This document shows positions 1-11,544 of a stretch of DNA of 64,000 nt, in pieces. How positions within the stretch are numbered: the first letter of the stretch is position 1; each line of letters opens with the position of its first letter. The DNA comes from Thalassia testudinum (Eukaryota > Streptophyta > Magnoliopsida > Alismatales > Hydrocharitaceae): the NCBI GenBank assembly GCA_037157565.1, contig JAZHRO010000003.1, forward strand, positions 40,995,001-41,059,000. Reading direction: 5' to 3'. The notes under the pieces were generated by a model that saw only the letters and a list, made by a program, of their open reading frames with translations, was not told the origin of the DNA and searched no databases. Position numbers and translations under genes: made by a program.

Positions 1-150
1 AATGTGGTGCATGCAGAGTGTAGAGTTTATACCCTTAATGTCAGCAATGCTCCAAGCAATAGCTTCCTTGTGCCTAGACAGGCATTCAATCAAGGCTCCC
101 TCCTGTGCCTCAGATAGCACAGCAGAAATGATAACGGGGAGCATATCATT
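1..150 (-). pseudogene. Pre-RT segment of U polyprotein (edge of window)
   Basis: A frameshift near 150-170 moves the reading frame. In the new frame the translation contains HKEAIAWSIADIKGI and ends with a CMH motif. This is the conserved segment before the reverse transcriptase domain in plant Athila/Tat polyproteins. It shows that U continues into pol beyond the window. It is partial and broken from the protease frame, so it is called a pseudogene fragment. Confidence 0.7.
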
Positions 151-955
151 GGCACCTAGGAAACACATACTTGAGAGTGTCAGGGAGGGGTTTCAACTCA
201 AGGTCGGGGGCTTGTATGGTTGAGGGTTTCACAATAGATGTCCCCATCTCAGGTAACAAATCTACCTTCAGTGGAAATGATGGGGGAAGAGACTCAGCAA
301 AAACTCCTAGTAATTCCTCTAGTTCGAGTATATCCCCTTCACATTCCTCCAAGAGATGGGAATGCTCATTCAGCATGACATGCTGAAGGGGGTCATCACA
401 TAACATTGCAGGAGTTGCCTCTTTAATCAGGTCATCTATTACCTCAACTTGAGAACAATCCTCAAGTCTGGCTTGTTTGTAAGCATCAAACACATTAAGC
501 CGGATTTTCCTGTTCCCAAAGCCCATTTTCAATGCCCCAGTATTGCAATTAATTGAAGCATGAGAAGTTGCAAGGAAGGGGTAGCCCAAAATGATGGAGG
601 GTTTGGTTGGCTTGTTGGTAGGGTCAGTGTCCAAACCTAAGAAGTCAACGGGAAAGAAGAAATCCTCCACTCTTATGAGGACATCTTCCAAAATTCCCCA
701 TGGTGTCTTAAGTGATCGATTAGCAACTTGAAGGATTACAGGGCTAGGCTTCAGATTGCCTCCCCCAAGTTGTTCATACACATAGCTCGGAAGGATGTTC
801 ACCCCCGCACCCAGATCAAGTAGAGCCTCATCAATTTGTAAGTCACCAATAACTATAGAGATGTATGGGGCTCCTGGGTCCTTAAGTTTCGGGGGTGTGC
901 CATGTTGAACAATTGAGCTAACAGAATCAGGCAGGACAACTTTTGATTGGACCTA
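146..955 (-). pseudogene. Aspartic protease region of U
   Basis: The frame reads without stops from 952 to 146. It contains the retropepsin active-site motif DLGAGVNILP, with the Asp codon at 815-817, followed by a typical Athila/Tat region (GILEDVLIRVEDFFFPVDF, then ILGYPFLATSHA). The protease would release gag and pol proteins from the polyprotein in the virus-like particle. An in-frame TAG at 953-955 separates it from the gag C-terminal frame, and a frameshift near 150-170 separates it from pol. The first ATG-type start is irrelevant because the protein is made as part of a polyprotein. The active-site motif itself looks intact. Confidence 0.85.
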
Positions 956-1882
956 TTTTCTAGATTGCCGCTTTTTCGTGCACAAGTCCTTTAAGAAGAG
1001 GGCATAAGATGGAATCTGCCTGATAGCTTCAAGCAAAGGCAGGTTAATCTGCACTTGCTTGAAAGTTTCCATAATATCATCCATCTTATCTTTGGCTCCA
1101 GATGAGCCAGTAGAAGTCTGCCCAGAGGTGGATAAGCGCTCTGGAAAAGGCACTCTCAATCTCTGGGTGGAAGGGTTGTCATGTCGGGTAAGGGGTGGAA
1201 CGGGGGCAACTTCTTCCGGTGAGGTGATTTCAAGCGGAGAAGATTTGGGCAAGTCTTCTCAGGTGGGGGTGAAAGTCAGGGAGGATGGTTTTTTAGGGGG
1301 TGAGACTATAGGAGCATCGGGTTTGGAAATTTCTTTCCCACTCCTCAGAATAGTCACCGCCTGAGCATGCTCCCTAAAGACAATCCCTTTTCCTTTAGGA
1401 TTTTCCTCAGCAGCACTGGGGAACTTCCCAGTCTCCATCTGTCTAACGGCCTCGACATGGTGTCCAATTTGTGATTTCATCTAATGTATAGCCTTGTCAT
1501 GAGATTGGATGATGGGACTTTGACTTTCTTGCATAGTTTTCAACATCGCCTTCAATTCATCCATCTCAGAGGTTTTAGGTTGGGCAAAGGTCTGAGGTTG
1601 GTTCATTTGATGGTTTTGAAAGGATTGTGGTTTGTAATTCCCTAAATTTGAGACATTTCCTTGTCTCCATGAAAAGTTTGGGTGGTCCCTCCATCCCTCA
1701 TTATAAGTGTTGGAGAAAGGGTCATTACGAGGTCTTGGACGGAACCCTTGAGTGGCATTCAAATCCACTTGTACAAGCTTAGGGAATCGGGAGGCCAAGT
1801 GGCAATCCACAGTGGCATGTGGATTGCCTTGATAAATTATTCATTCGGAAGCTTGGGATGTGGAGGTGTTAGATACGAATGA
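956..1882 (-). pseudogene. gag C-terminal / linker region of U
   Basis: Several minus-strand frames cover this part: a Pro/Gln/Asn-rich segment at 1810-1481 (FSWRQGNVSNLGNY type), a segment at 1480-1259 with AQAVTILRSGKEI, and a segment at 1252-956 ending KQVQINLPLLEAIRQIPSYA and FLKDLC. All are standard parts of the plant Athila/Tat gag-protease linker. No zinc-knuckle CCHC is visible where other gags have one. Frame changes at about 1480 and 1255 and the stop at 953-955 make it non-functional as it stands. Confidence 0.8.
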
Positions 1883-1938
1883 ACTCGGGTTCGACATAAG
1901 CCTTTCCATGTTTTGATTCAATAATTGAATCTGATAGG

Positions 1939-2723
1939 CTAAATTCTGGGTGTCCCTTGCTTCATTCGCCTCCAACTTTCTTTGCATGAGAGTGGCTTTC
2001 TATCCATGTAGGCAGAATTCAAGTGAATAGAATTCTCACTCAACGTATCAAATAAGTTCCAAGCTTCATCCTCAGTCTTAGATAGAAAGGTTCCTACACA
2101 GGAACCATCCACAGTTTGCCTATGCGAATCATTAAGTCCGATGTAGAATCTTTGAACTAGTTGCCATTTACGCACCTGGTGATGTGGGCAAAGTCTCAGC
2201 AAATTGTTAAAGCGCTCCCACGCATCATGGAATGCTTCCCCATCCTTTTGAACAAAACTCATAATTTCCCTCCTAAAGTGATTTGTTTTGCTCATGGGGA
2301 AGTACTTCTTCAAAAGCTCCTTCTTTAGGGCATCCCAAGTATTTATATTATCAAGGGTGTGATACCAATACTTGGCTTTGTCCTTTAGGGAGAAGGGAAA
2401 GAGGGTCGCATTTGGGCGTCTTCAGTAATGCCCTGCAGCTTCACCGTGGAACAGACCTCGGTGAATTCCTCAATATGCCTGTAAGGGTCTTCCCTAGTAG
2501 TACCATAAAAGGAGGGTAGCAAGGATATGGTACTACTTTTGATCTCATACAGATTGTCCCCTCCAGGTCTACGTAGTGCTGGGCCAGCTTGATTGGTTGG
2601 GATGAAATATTCCTTAAGGCTCCTTTGACCGGCCATTTCTACCCTTGGAAGGTCTCTTCTTAGGATTCTTTCAGGTTCAGGATCAAATACAAGTTGTCTC
2701 CTAAGAGAATGCCTACCAAGCAT
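1939..2723 (-). pseudogene. gag capsid-like domain of U (Retrotrans_gag)
   Basis: The frame at 2723-2385 begins MLGRHSLRRQ and runs into the gag N-terminus (RPGGDNLYEIKSS, DPYRHIEEF). The frame at 2313-1939 carries the core gag motif (KKYFPMSKT, EAFHDAWERFNNLLRLCPHH, QRFYIGLN), typical of the plant Retrotrans_gag family. Gag forms the virus-like particle that packages element RNA. The two frames are separated by a frameshift near 2390. Codon 1 at 2723 is a plausible start because the upstream leader is non-coding. Confidence 0.85.
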
Positions 2724-3920
2724 GCACTACAAACACAATTCAAAAGGACTTGTTTTGGTCTTTACAAATTTAGGCTTTTGACTTTAGTTGAAATTGTAGG
2801 TGACAAAACAAGTTGCCCAATCAATTATGCGCCTGTTGTCAACCTTCGAAATGCCTAAAAAGACCTAGTTGGAGCTTAGGTATTCTTCCCTAAATCTCAA
2901 ATGGTCAAGTAAATCCAAAGATGGAAGATCGAGGGATGCAAGTAGGCCTAAGCCTTCCTTTGAAGCTGTGCTTTCGCGGTGCTTCTCAACTACCCCCAAA
3001 AATCTGTGACAGGGTATCCCCCTCTTTAGATTTACAAAACCTTTGATCTCAAGTTCCGAATACTTCAGAATCCAACAGTAGGAGGGCTCTTGTCCTAGTC
3101 GTTTCAAGACTTAGGAGTGTCTAAATGAGTGCTGTGGTGCAACAGATATAAGTGTGCATTCATCGTAAAAGGATTTTGAATTTTGAATCGCACACCACGT
3201 TTCATAATCAAGTCCTTGATTTTTAGATGTCCCTCCTTTAATTAGTCCTTTTTTTTTTAGAAAATACGTGACCACTTGTTAGATTTATTCAGTACAGATT
3301 AGGTGGTCTTCGTAGTAAGTCCTAATGCAATGCGTGATCGAGAATAAGATGCAAAGTAAGAAAATGCGTACCTTGCTTCCAGCAATCAACAATGCAAGAA
3401 TGCACGCAATGCAGAGAAATAAATCTAGAGGCTGCTCATACAGACCTAAATGGTTCGTCCTAGGGCAGGCAGCTCGCTTTTTTATTTTTTTAATTTTTAA
3501 ACTGCTAATGCACAAGCAAATAAAAGTATTCAATAAACTAAAAACCTAAATCTAAAGAAAAGGGAACAGGCTCCTAAAAATTACCCAACACGAGCCCAAA
3601 ACAAAATCGGGGAACAAACCCCTCAAAATGTACCCCAGAACAAGGGTTTCAAACAAAATGCAATGAAAAATTAAATCTAAAGTCTTAATTCTATTCTAAC
3701 TAGCAACTAAATATACACTGATGTCCGTCGCGTCCTCTTCCTTCTCCTTTCCAAAATAGCTCATCCAATTCTCCTCTGGCAACATCAAGGGTCGCCACTC
3801 ACACTGGCTGATTCTTGCACAAAGTTCTCGCACAGAAAAGAAAATAATAAATGGTCAAATCAGTGTGCAATTGACAAATAATCTGAATAAAATCTGGTGA
3901 AATTATTGCGTCAGTTGCCT
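2724..3920 (-). other. Non-coding leader of U
   Basis: About 1.2 kb between the U PBS and gag start. It holds only short random frames and no recognisable protein. Long 5' leaders are usual in Athila/Tat elements. Confidence 0.7.
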
Positions 3921-3937
3921 CCCCGGCAACGGCACCA
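3921..3937 (-). promoter_or_regulatory. Primer-binding site of U (tRNA-Asp type)
   Basis: On the minus strand it reads TGGTGCCGTTGCCGGGG, one mismatch from TGGCGCCGTTGCCGGGG, the complement of the plant tRNA-Asp 3' end as I recall it. It lies two bases inside the LTR end, where reverse transcription would be primed. Confidence 0.88.
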
Positions 3938-3939
3938 TT

Positions 3940-5584
3940 TGACGAGTCGAATGTTCGCTTTAAAGTCGTTTGTAGTTTGATGTGGTGGAAAAATCGACTA
4001 ATCAACAATTAAAATAATCACTCGTAGAAGAGCGGGTCGTATCCACAGGGAGGCAATGAGGTATTTAAATTCGCACTAGTTAAAAATGCTTGTTCGTAGT
4101 TAGTTTGGACAAGAATCGAGCCAAATTTGCCTTCAGATTAAGGTAATATCAAGAAAACATGCTGAAATGGCAATTTTTAACAACTAGAGGATATTTTTTG
4201 CAATGCAGATTCAATAAAATATCAATAAAAGTTGGCAATGGCAGAAAATGTAAATATTAATGACCCTTTTACTATAGCAAAATAGGGGATTTCTTCCCCT
4301 TTGGCGTTCATGAGGAGGAGTGCACGGCCGGACGCAGGAAGCTCGAAGGAAGTCCCTTGGACCGAGGACTTCGAAACGGTGGTCGTGGCGTGTCACGCGG
4401 CGGCCGGAGGCGGCTGGACAACCTCTGGCAGAAATGGCTGCAGCCGATGCTGTAGCTGCTGTTGTTGGGCGTGGCGCGCGCTGCTGGAGGCGTGGGCGAA
4501 CTGCTGCGTGCTCTGTTGGAGATGAGGCGCGCATGGGACTGCTGGTGGGAGGGCGCAGGCGGGTGGTCCTGCAGGTCTTGCTACAGCTGGCATGGGCGTG
4601 CACTGTAGTCGGTGCGAGGAAGGTGCTGCGACTGCAGGTGCGCGCGGGCTTGAGGTTCTGCAAGCGTGGGAGGAGGGCGGGCGCGGACTGTTGGGCATTG
4701 CTGCAATGGTGGGGGTGGCTTCAGACGTGTGTGCAGGCTGGTGCACGTGGGTGAGCGGAGAGGTGCAGGCTGAAGGTGAGCGGGTGGCTGCTGCGGCGTG
4801 GGTGGTGGAAGTGAAGTGAGAGGACGGAGATTGCTGCTGGAGTGGTGCGGGTGGCTTCAGACGTCCGGGAAATTTCCCAGACGTCTTAAGTGACTGAGGA
4901 GGGTGATTTCACAGTGGCTGCAGTGGTGGTTGTTGGTGACGACGGTGAGGGAGATGCACGCTAAGGTGCTCACGGTAATGCGGACGAGCTCCAGATGGCG
5001 TTGTGGCATGTCACACCACATGCCCATGGTGGTGGAGACTCGTCGCCACAGTTGAGGCCGGCAGTGTGGAATGGAAGAGAGAAGTTCTCTCTGCATAGTG
5101 GTGGGTCGGTGGTGGAGGCCTCCTGAGCTCGGTTGCCTCCCTCCTCCTTTTGTAGTGGCCTGCACCAATTTCAAATCAGCTGCCCAACCAGATCCAACAT
5201 ATCCGCTCCTCCTTGAATGGGTTCTTCACTACAGCAGCTGGTGGCATTGGATCGGCAGCCAGCCGTTCCTGCAAGAAGAAGAATAAATAAAATAATGTTA
5301 AAATGTTATGGTCATTTATATACAGACCCTCAACTTTTATGTTAATGAAAATAATGTACCTAATTGGTTAACTAATTAGATGAATGTCATTCTAAGCTAA
5401 TTCTAAAAGCACTTAAAATATGAATGCAATGCATGGATTATGTAATTAAATTAAAAATATGAATTAATCTATTTACATCTTAATTTTTGCTAAATAAATG
5501 TTAGAATTAACCTAATGTCTAGGCACTTAAACACTTAAATAGCCCACAACTATGGGCTAATCAGAATACAGGTTGGACCTAACA
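3940..5584 (-). repeat. 5' LTR of U (1645 bp)
   Basis: Minus-strand reading starts TGTTAGGTCC at 5584 and ends ...CGTCA at 3940, giving TG...CA ends. The left edge is fixed by the PBS and the right edge by the break in the V gag region. A very GC-rich segment at 4300-4860 yields overlapping Ala/Arg/Cys-rich frames on both strands; these look like composition artefacts. Positions 4855-4890 hold the perfect palindrome GGGAAATTTCCC flanked by two CAGACGTC copies. Confidence 0.82.
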
Positions 5585-5589
5585 TTCTC

Positions 5590-6834
5590 CTACATTTCAT
5601 ATGCATCCTCATAAAACGAGGATGAAGAGAAGGAAGGATCAGAGAAACTGGGATCAAAGGCTCTAGTTTGGAACCCATATGGTTTCAAGAAATTCTGGCT
5701 CACAGGTTGTACCGAATCGAGTTGGTTAACGAATTCCTGCCTCGTGGGAGCTCGTGAGGAATGAAATCCCAAATTCTGGGATTGAGTGGGTAAAGAAGTG
5801 TTTCCTGAATTCCCAGACATCTATTCTTCCATTTTCTTAGCAACCAAGTCCATTTTATCCAGTTTATTACAAAGTAATTCCATGTCAAATGAATGAGAAT
5901 CTTGGATCTCAGTAGCACTTGACCTAGGTTGTTGGGACCAGTTGAATGCATCCATGGAGGCATGATTAAATGAGTTCTCACTCATTTCCTCAAACAAGTC
6001 GTATGCGCTATCTGCATCCCTGTTGAGAAAATTGCCTCCACAGGAGGCATCCACGTGATTACAGAGTTGCTCAACCAACCCGTGATAGAAAATCTGCACG
6101 AGTTGCCATTGCAGCACCTTGTGGTGTGGACACTTCCTCAAAAGTTCCTGGAATCGCTCCCAGGCACCATGAAATGGTTCCCCTGGCCACTGGGCGAAAG
6201 TGGTAATCGCCCGTCGTAAGGCATTGGTCCTTCCGATGGGGAAGAATTTCTTCAAGAAAGCCGACTTAAGAGCAACCGAAGTTTCAATCGACCTTCCTAT
6301 AGTCCAGTAGCAATGTGCAACCTTATCCCTGAGAGAGTGGGGGAAAAGCCTCATGATCATTTGCTCTTCGTTCACATTCGTTGTTTTAGTGGTCTAAACC
6401 AACGTGGTCAGATCTTCCAGGTGCTAGAATGGGTCCTCTGAGCCAAGCCCATGGAAATGCTAAATTAAACTTAAGACTTGGGGCTTGATTTCAATGTCTC
6501 TGGAGAGAATCATGACACCGAGACGTTCCCCATAGTTTGAAGGATCGTAAAAATCCTTCAAGGACCGAGCACCCTAACCATGCATGCGTTGGAACCATTG
6601 CTGCATCTGCTGCAATTCTTCCAGCTGCCTCTGAATTAGCTCCTGCTAGTTCGGAAGCGGGGGAGGTAGTTGTTGATCAGCCATGGGATCTGCTTGGCTA
6701 TAGCTCAACCTCTGCCTCCAAGAATGGTCTAAAGGTCCTTCCAATCTAGGGTTCAATGACCTCCTCCCAAGCATACACTGGAAGGAAGTTGGAAGGACGG
6801 GGCAAAGAGGGAATCCTGCAGCACAAGAATACAT
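5590..6834 (-). pseudogene. gag pseudogene of V (Retrotrans_gag)
   Basis: A frame at 6375-5821 carries the gag core (MRLFPHSLRDKVAHC, KKFFPIGRTNALRRAITTF, GAWERFQELLRKCPHH, IFYHGL), and a C-terminal frame at 5820-5590 ends DAYEM before TAG. The N-terminal part at 6834-6646 (MLGRRSLNPRLEG) matches the start of the U gag. Stops near 6650, 6580, 6395 and 5820 break it. Diagnostic residues match the plant Retrotrans_gag family. No protease follows because U is inserted immediately downstream. Confidence 0.85.
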
Positions 6835-6975
6835 GCCTATCCTTAGATGGGGTAGACTAAGGTCTACTGACTCTCAGAATCCATCCCAAGATTATGGACG
6901 ATTTACTCTACTTATGTCCAGGCAATCCAACCAGTTAGAAGGAGGGACTGGGGAGAAGGTTCTTCCTTTGGCTTG
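6835..6975 (-). other. V leader, part adjoining gag
   Basis: Non-coding. It is clearly similar to 45778-45915 in the Y leader, including the block aaggttcttcctttg. It ends at the Z1 target-site copy gcttg (6971-6975). Confidence 0.7.
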
Positions 6976-7322
6976 TGAATGCACCACAAAAATACACCTG
7001 CAATTGTGCTGTCTTGTGCTATTTCCTAGCATTACCAGTGTAGATTAGGTATCCATAGTCACATTTGTAAAAATACACACATGCATGCATTTAATTGAGT
7101 GGGGAGGAGAGTGAAATAAATGGCCTTGAAATTTACATTTTTCCTTAAGTGCTACTTTGCAAAATTCACCATCTTTATTTTTTATTTGACTTTGAATTCT
7201 TCCCGCGGCTGCAATGCATGGAGGCCTCTTCCTCGTGCCATGTCTTGCTCACCATGCTCTGCACAGCCTCTCCCTGCCAAGCCATGCACAACTAGGGCAT
7301 GGTTGTGCATGCCTTCTTCCTC

Positions 7323-7330
7323 TATAAAAT
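7323..7330 (+). promoter_or_regulatory. TATA box of Z1
   Basis: TATAAAAT, following CTC. Z2 has TATAAAG at the same place (about 43423). It is followed by a GC-rich segment, as expected of an LTR promoter and R/U5 region. Confidence 0.55.
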
Positions 7331-8215
7331 AGGCACAGCTCCTTTGCACTAGAGCTTTGTCCACACCAAAACCCAACACAGCAACTCCCTTCCAGGCTAC
7401 CTCCCTCCCCTCTCCCTCCATACGCAGACCCACCTCCTCTGAGGAGACACTTTGCGGGTAGGAGCACCTCACAGTGGTGTACAACCACCACTGTGAGTCC
7501 ACCACCGCCCAGCTCATCAGAGAGCCGAAGGGTGTGGTCGTTCTCTATCTGTTTCAATGTCCAAGCCACTTCCACCATTGCCACTGGAGCATCAAGCTTT
7601 GAAGCTCAACCAGCCACTACAAGCTCCGCAGCAGCAGCAGTAGTGTAGGCCACCGTACTGCCGCACGCAGGCCACCGAGCGTGCCTGTAGGCTGCCATCG
7701 CCTTCCGCTTCTTCGCGTACGCCCGCCTCTCCGCGCAAGGCACCAGCCGGCACACCCCTTCCACGCGCGTGCCAGCTCGCGCTTCGGCTCCCCGCAGTCA
7801 CAGCACCGGGCGCACCTGGTCATGCGGCTTGCCCCAGCACTGTAGCCACTGTTCATGCATTTCAGTGGAACACTATGGCAACAATGCGGTGACCGGTAAG
7901 TTTCTCACTTATTCGGTCACCCGGCGCACCGCAACCGGCCAGCACCCACTCCCGCATCCAACCCCGCGCCCACTCGCGCATCTGTGTGCGCCCGCATCTA
8001 CCCGCCTGCATCTTCATCCGCTCCCAGCACCTGCCTTCGCTCGCTCCCTTCGCCTCTCCACGCAGTGCTGTGCACTGCGGTCCTCTCCCGCACTCACTCC
8101 CTCCCAGCACGCACTTCTTTGTGCGCATACATGCCTTCTCATGCGTGTGAAACCATCAGACGACGCCTGGCGGCCTCAAACGACATAACCCGCACGTCTT
8201 CACTCCAGCAATGCT

Positions 8216-8895
8216 CTTCCCTCTCTCTCTCTCACAGTACTCTCTCACTCTCTCTCTGCACACACACTCACACTCTCACTTATACATTATTATATACTTA
8301 TATATATATACGTAAACATATATATATTGATATTTATACATATATTTATATACATATATATATATACTTGTACATAGTAGTACTTATATAACTAAGTGTT
8401 AGTATACATACATGCATACATATATATATATGTACATATTTATTTACATATGTACATATACTTATATACGCATAAATATATATATATCTATATATATATA
8501 TATTATTACCTATATAACTAAGTATAAGTATAGATACATATATATACACATATACTTATATATATATATATATATATATACATAAATATACATACATATA
8601 TACATATATATCTATAACCATACATATATATATATATATACATATCTATCTACATATATCTATATATACATCTATATAGTTATATACATACATATACATG
8701 TATATATACATATATATATATATATCTGTACATATATCTATCTATACATATAGTTACATACCTATATATATATATATGTACATATATATATACATATATA
8801 CATATATATACACATATAACTACATATATACCTATATATTTATAACCATATATACATATAGATATTTACATATATACAAATATATATATATATTT
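8216..8895. repeat. CT/CA then TA-rich microsatellite in Z1
   Basis: A CT run at about 8218-8260 and CA/CT at 8261-8280 are followed by roughly 610 bp of TA, TATACA and TATCTA repeats (8281-8895). Any frame here (Ile/Tyr repeats) is not a gene. The matching tract in Z2 is about 390 bp, so the array length has changed between copies. Confidence 0.9.
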
Positions 8896-9603
8896 TCACA
8901 TCCCTTACCATACGTTGTATCGTGGGAATATCTGCACCAGTTGCTAATATTCCTCGATACACGCGTACAAAAAGTGTGGTCACACATATCTTCCGGCATC
9001 CACCTTACACTCCACGTAGCACCTCGTCCTATTGGTTGCGTCTTTCTTGACGACGACCGACTTGACACCGTGCTACACGTCATCTCCACCTCCACCCCCA
9101 CCCCTTTATACATATATAATATATACATATATATATACTATATTTACTTTCTTTCTTTTTCTCTTTCTTGCCATTAAAAATATAAACAAAATAATATATA
9201 AAAGAGAAAAGATAATCCTTGACTTGCAGGTACTCAGTCTTGCGAGTAGCAAGACCAATTTTGGAACCCTAATTTGGCTCAAAGACAAGAACCTAATTTT
9301 GAGGGTGTGCCTCAAGGACAAGAATTATAAAAAAAAATCTAAATAGAAAAAGCACCAAAAACACAATAAATGAATGGAAGAGATTCGTTGTAGGAAAGGC
9401 ATAGAAACTTCACTTATAATCCAACTTCCCTGAGTTCAACCCTGGGCCTCAAAGTGACCAAGATAAAATCAAGTAGGCCAGGTAAAAAATTTTTGTAAAG
9501 AGATGGTTAGGCTCGATTTAGGTTAACCACTATACTCATTATAACAATAAAATCACCATATTAACACAACCTAACCGGGTCCGACCATAATCCTTTCAGC
9601 TTG

Positions 9604-10340
9604 CGCCTCCGGTTCCTAGTGTACCCCCCAGCCACGGTCGTTTGATGCTACTCCCTTAGCTAGACATCAGATTAACTAGTATAAGCAGGTTAATCATGAA
9701 TAATCTCAATCTGGATCCCGACGAGTGAATGAATCCTTAGGGCCAACGTCTAATTGATTTTAGTTAGGCTTGGGAAATTGGTGCTCTGAAATGTGATGGG
9801 CCCTTAATGGGTCGTGCCCTTAATGATTTGTTTGAGAATGTGTGAATGTGCACAACCAACAGATTTTCAAGCAAGATTATTATTGATGAGGTGAGTTTTA
9901 GGATTCGAATCTTACTTAATAGCTTTTAGGATTCAAATATTAGGTGTTTTCAACCAAGTTTTGTGAGGCAAACCAAGTTTGTTGTTGAAAGCATGTGTTC
10001 AAGTACTTTCCTTTACAAATCAAGAAAAATATGGAGTGCCTGGCTTGACCTAATTATTGAATCCTATGAGATAGCTAGAAAATGAACCTCTTTTAGATTA
10101 GGTGATGCATCCCAAACAATTCACTCAATTGGCTCAAATACACCACCGATTAAGACACACAAACAGATGGTTAACCTAATATGATTTCTACTCTTTTATG
10201 TGTTGAATTCGTGTACCGAGTCTACAGGTCGAAAGCCCGGTTGAGTAGATGAAGAAATCAAGTCCGATTATGTGCCTGAAATGTGGGTGTATAGAGTATG
10301 TAAATTGATTCGTCCAACAGAAAATATCTTTTCAATTTGA
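9604..10340 (-). other. V leader, part adjoining the 5' LTR
   Basis: Non-coding. It is similar to the Y leader 45915-46560 (for example cctccggttcctagtgtacc). No tRNA-Asp-type PBS is recognisable at its right end, so the PBS is lost or mutated. Confidence 0.6.
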
Positions 10341-11167
10341 CTTTGATCTAAGTCAATTTGGTTTGGTGAGGACCTAATTAGGTCCTTAGATTGGTCTAGT
10401 GATGATGTACTAGGGTTAGGACACCTTAATTTAGGTTCCTATGCGGTTGGGATTAGGTCTGGGGAGCTAGAGATCCAAGATCAAGGCTTGAATCTCAATA
10501 CAGGAATTGGAGACTAGTTCTAGATGTCCAAAAACATGATCAGATGACTTATACTCAAAAATCATAAGTCTAAACTTCAATTCTAGACGTCCAATCTGAG
10601 TCAGGGGGAATTTTAGGTTCTGTTTTGGGTATTCTACAGAAATTGGACGTCCGACAAATTGTCTGGACGTCCAATAACATTGTAGAAGTGGGTTTGAGGT
10701 GTGCGGGAGTTCGCTAAGGGTTTTGGACGTCCAGATAAGGGTTAGAACTAGGGTTTTGGGCCTTCCTAGTGTGCTATGACCTAATCTAAGGGTGGCTAGG
10801 GTTTGGGGGGAGTCTCTAGGCTATCCTAGGGCTATGATGGACCTAAGCTCTTCACATTTTACTACTTTATTTCTACTTAATAGAATGGCAAACCTTGACT
10901 CCCTTACATCATTATTCCTACACCTAATCTAAGTCTTCTACTCCAGCTCTGCTGCAACACCCATTATTCCTAATCTAGCTCCTGATCAGCTTATTTCCTG
11001 TAATCAACATAATGCACTTAATCAGCACATTGTAACATTATTTTATGCATAGCTAAAGTAGAGCAGTAAAGATGCAGATAATGCTCATGCATGCATGAAT
11101 TACCCTAACTTATGCTAATTCCTAGCCTAATTTAGGTCAATTGAGACCTATGATTGCTGTGCAATCA
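10341..11167 (-). repeat. 5' LTR remnant of V
   Basis: The right end is sharp: minus-strand TGATTGCACAGCAATCA at 11167-11151, identical to the LTR start of W. The left border is only approximate because the PBS is not visible. It contains several GGACGTCC/AGACGTCC motifs (10525-10740). The LTR looks internally shortened compared with the 1.4 kb W LTR. Confidence 0.55.
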
Positions 11168-11331
11168 GTCTTCAAATCCTGCCTCGTCATCTCAATAGTC
11201 TGATTTGAAATCCTACATGCGCTTCACGTACCTTCCAGATCTCGCAACAACCGGCGCGATCACGCCACGTGGACACCTCTGGGCCCTCCAGTCGCGCATG
11301 CCCACGACCACAGTAATTTTCACGCAGCGCA

Positions 11332-11386
11332 GGGGTCGTACCTGCGCCCCGTACATACGCGGGCACGCATGCAAGACAACACGCTG
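11332..11386 (-). promoter_or_regulatory. tRNA-like box A / box B pair in W 3' LTR
   Basis: Minus strand: A-box-like CAGCGTGTTGTC at 11386-11375 and decayed B-box GGTACGACCCC at 11342-11332. It aligns with a better preserved pair in the W 5' LTR. Whether RNA polymerase III uses it is unknown. Confidence 0.4.
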
Positions 11387-11442
11387 CGTAAAGCATTTAT
11401 CATATATGCTTATCTAATTATATTTATATTAATCTGTTCATG

Positions 11443-11466
11443 GCCGTTGGATGAAGATCCAACGGC
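11443..11466. other. Perfect hairpin in W 3' LTR
   Basis: Arms GCCGTTGGAT and ATCCAACGGC (10 bp) around a GAAG loop. The same element with 11-bp arms is at 19821-19846. Confidence 0.8.
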
Positions 11467-11522
11467 ACACACTACGAGGTGAGGTGCCTTCAGGGGTTGG
11501 GGGCACAGCAAGGGGAGGTTGC

Positions 11523-11544
11523 GATGGTGCCACGTGGTGCCATC
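11523..11544. other. Conserved palindrome in W 3' LTR
   Basis: A 22-bp near-palindrome of the form GATGGTGCCA..TGGTGCCATC with a central CACGTG (G-box core). Related copies lie at 19902, 42035, 48118 and 54698. Confidence 0.75.

Larger units (their letters stand above)
1..5584 (-). mobile_element. Element U: Ty3/gypsy (Athila/Tat-like) retrotransposon, 5' half only
   Basis: Reading on the minus strand, it has a 5' LTR (3940-5584), a tRNA-Asp-type PBS (3921-3937), a non-coding leader (2724-3920), gag (2723 to about 1000), protease (952-146) and the start of the pre-RT region at the window edge. RT, RNase H, integrase and the 3' LTR would lie left of position 1. Its right end abuts the tail of the V gag frame, so U is inserted in V. 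The putative 5-bp target site is ttctc at 5585-5589; the matching copy is outside the window. Family assignment rests on gag, protease and PBS and is firm; the lineage (Athila/Tat) is inferred. Confidence 0.88.
6976..9598 (+). mobile_element. Z1: solo LTR (2623 bp) with perfect 5-bp TSD
   Basis: Begins TGAATGCACC and ends CCTTTCA, flanked by gcttg at 6971-6975 and 9599-9603. The related leader at 45895-45930 is uninterrupted across the site, which confirms the insertion. It contains a TATA box at 7323-7330, a GC-rich transcribed-looking segment (7600-8150), CT and CA runs, a long TA-rich microsatellite and a conserved 3' end. A second copy is Z2. No internal region is present, as expected after LTR-LTR recombination. 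The superfamily is not determined. Confidence 0.9.
5585..11167 (-). mobile_element. Element V: Ty3/gypsy element, 5' half, interrupted by U and Z1
   Basis: On the minus strand V consists of a 5' LTR remnant ending at 11167, a leader (about 10340-9604 and 6975-6835, split by solo LTR Z1) and a gag pseudogene (6834-5590). U is inserted just past the last gag stop. V itself interrupts the 3' LTR of W: W-type sequence resumes at 11168 with the putative target site gtctt (11168-11172). The W 5' LTR is uninterrupted at the matching point (near 19511). The 3' part of V is outside the window. Confidence 0.72.

Noticed and set aside
4211..4819. Overlapping Ala/Arg/Cys-rich frames on both strands
   Set aside because: GC-rich part of the U LTR; no domain, no preferred strand.
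8281..8895. Centromeric or telomeric repeat
   Set aside because: No telomere unit and no satellite monomer of usual size; simple TA-rich microsatellite confined to LTR Z.
8346..9177. Ile/Tyr/Thr-rich frames
   Set aside because: Translations of TA-rich microsatellite in Z1.
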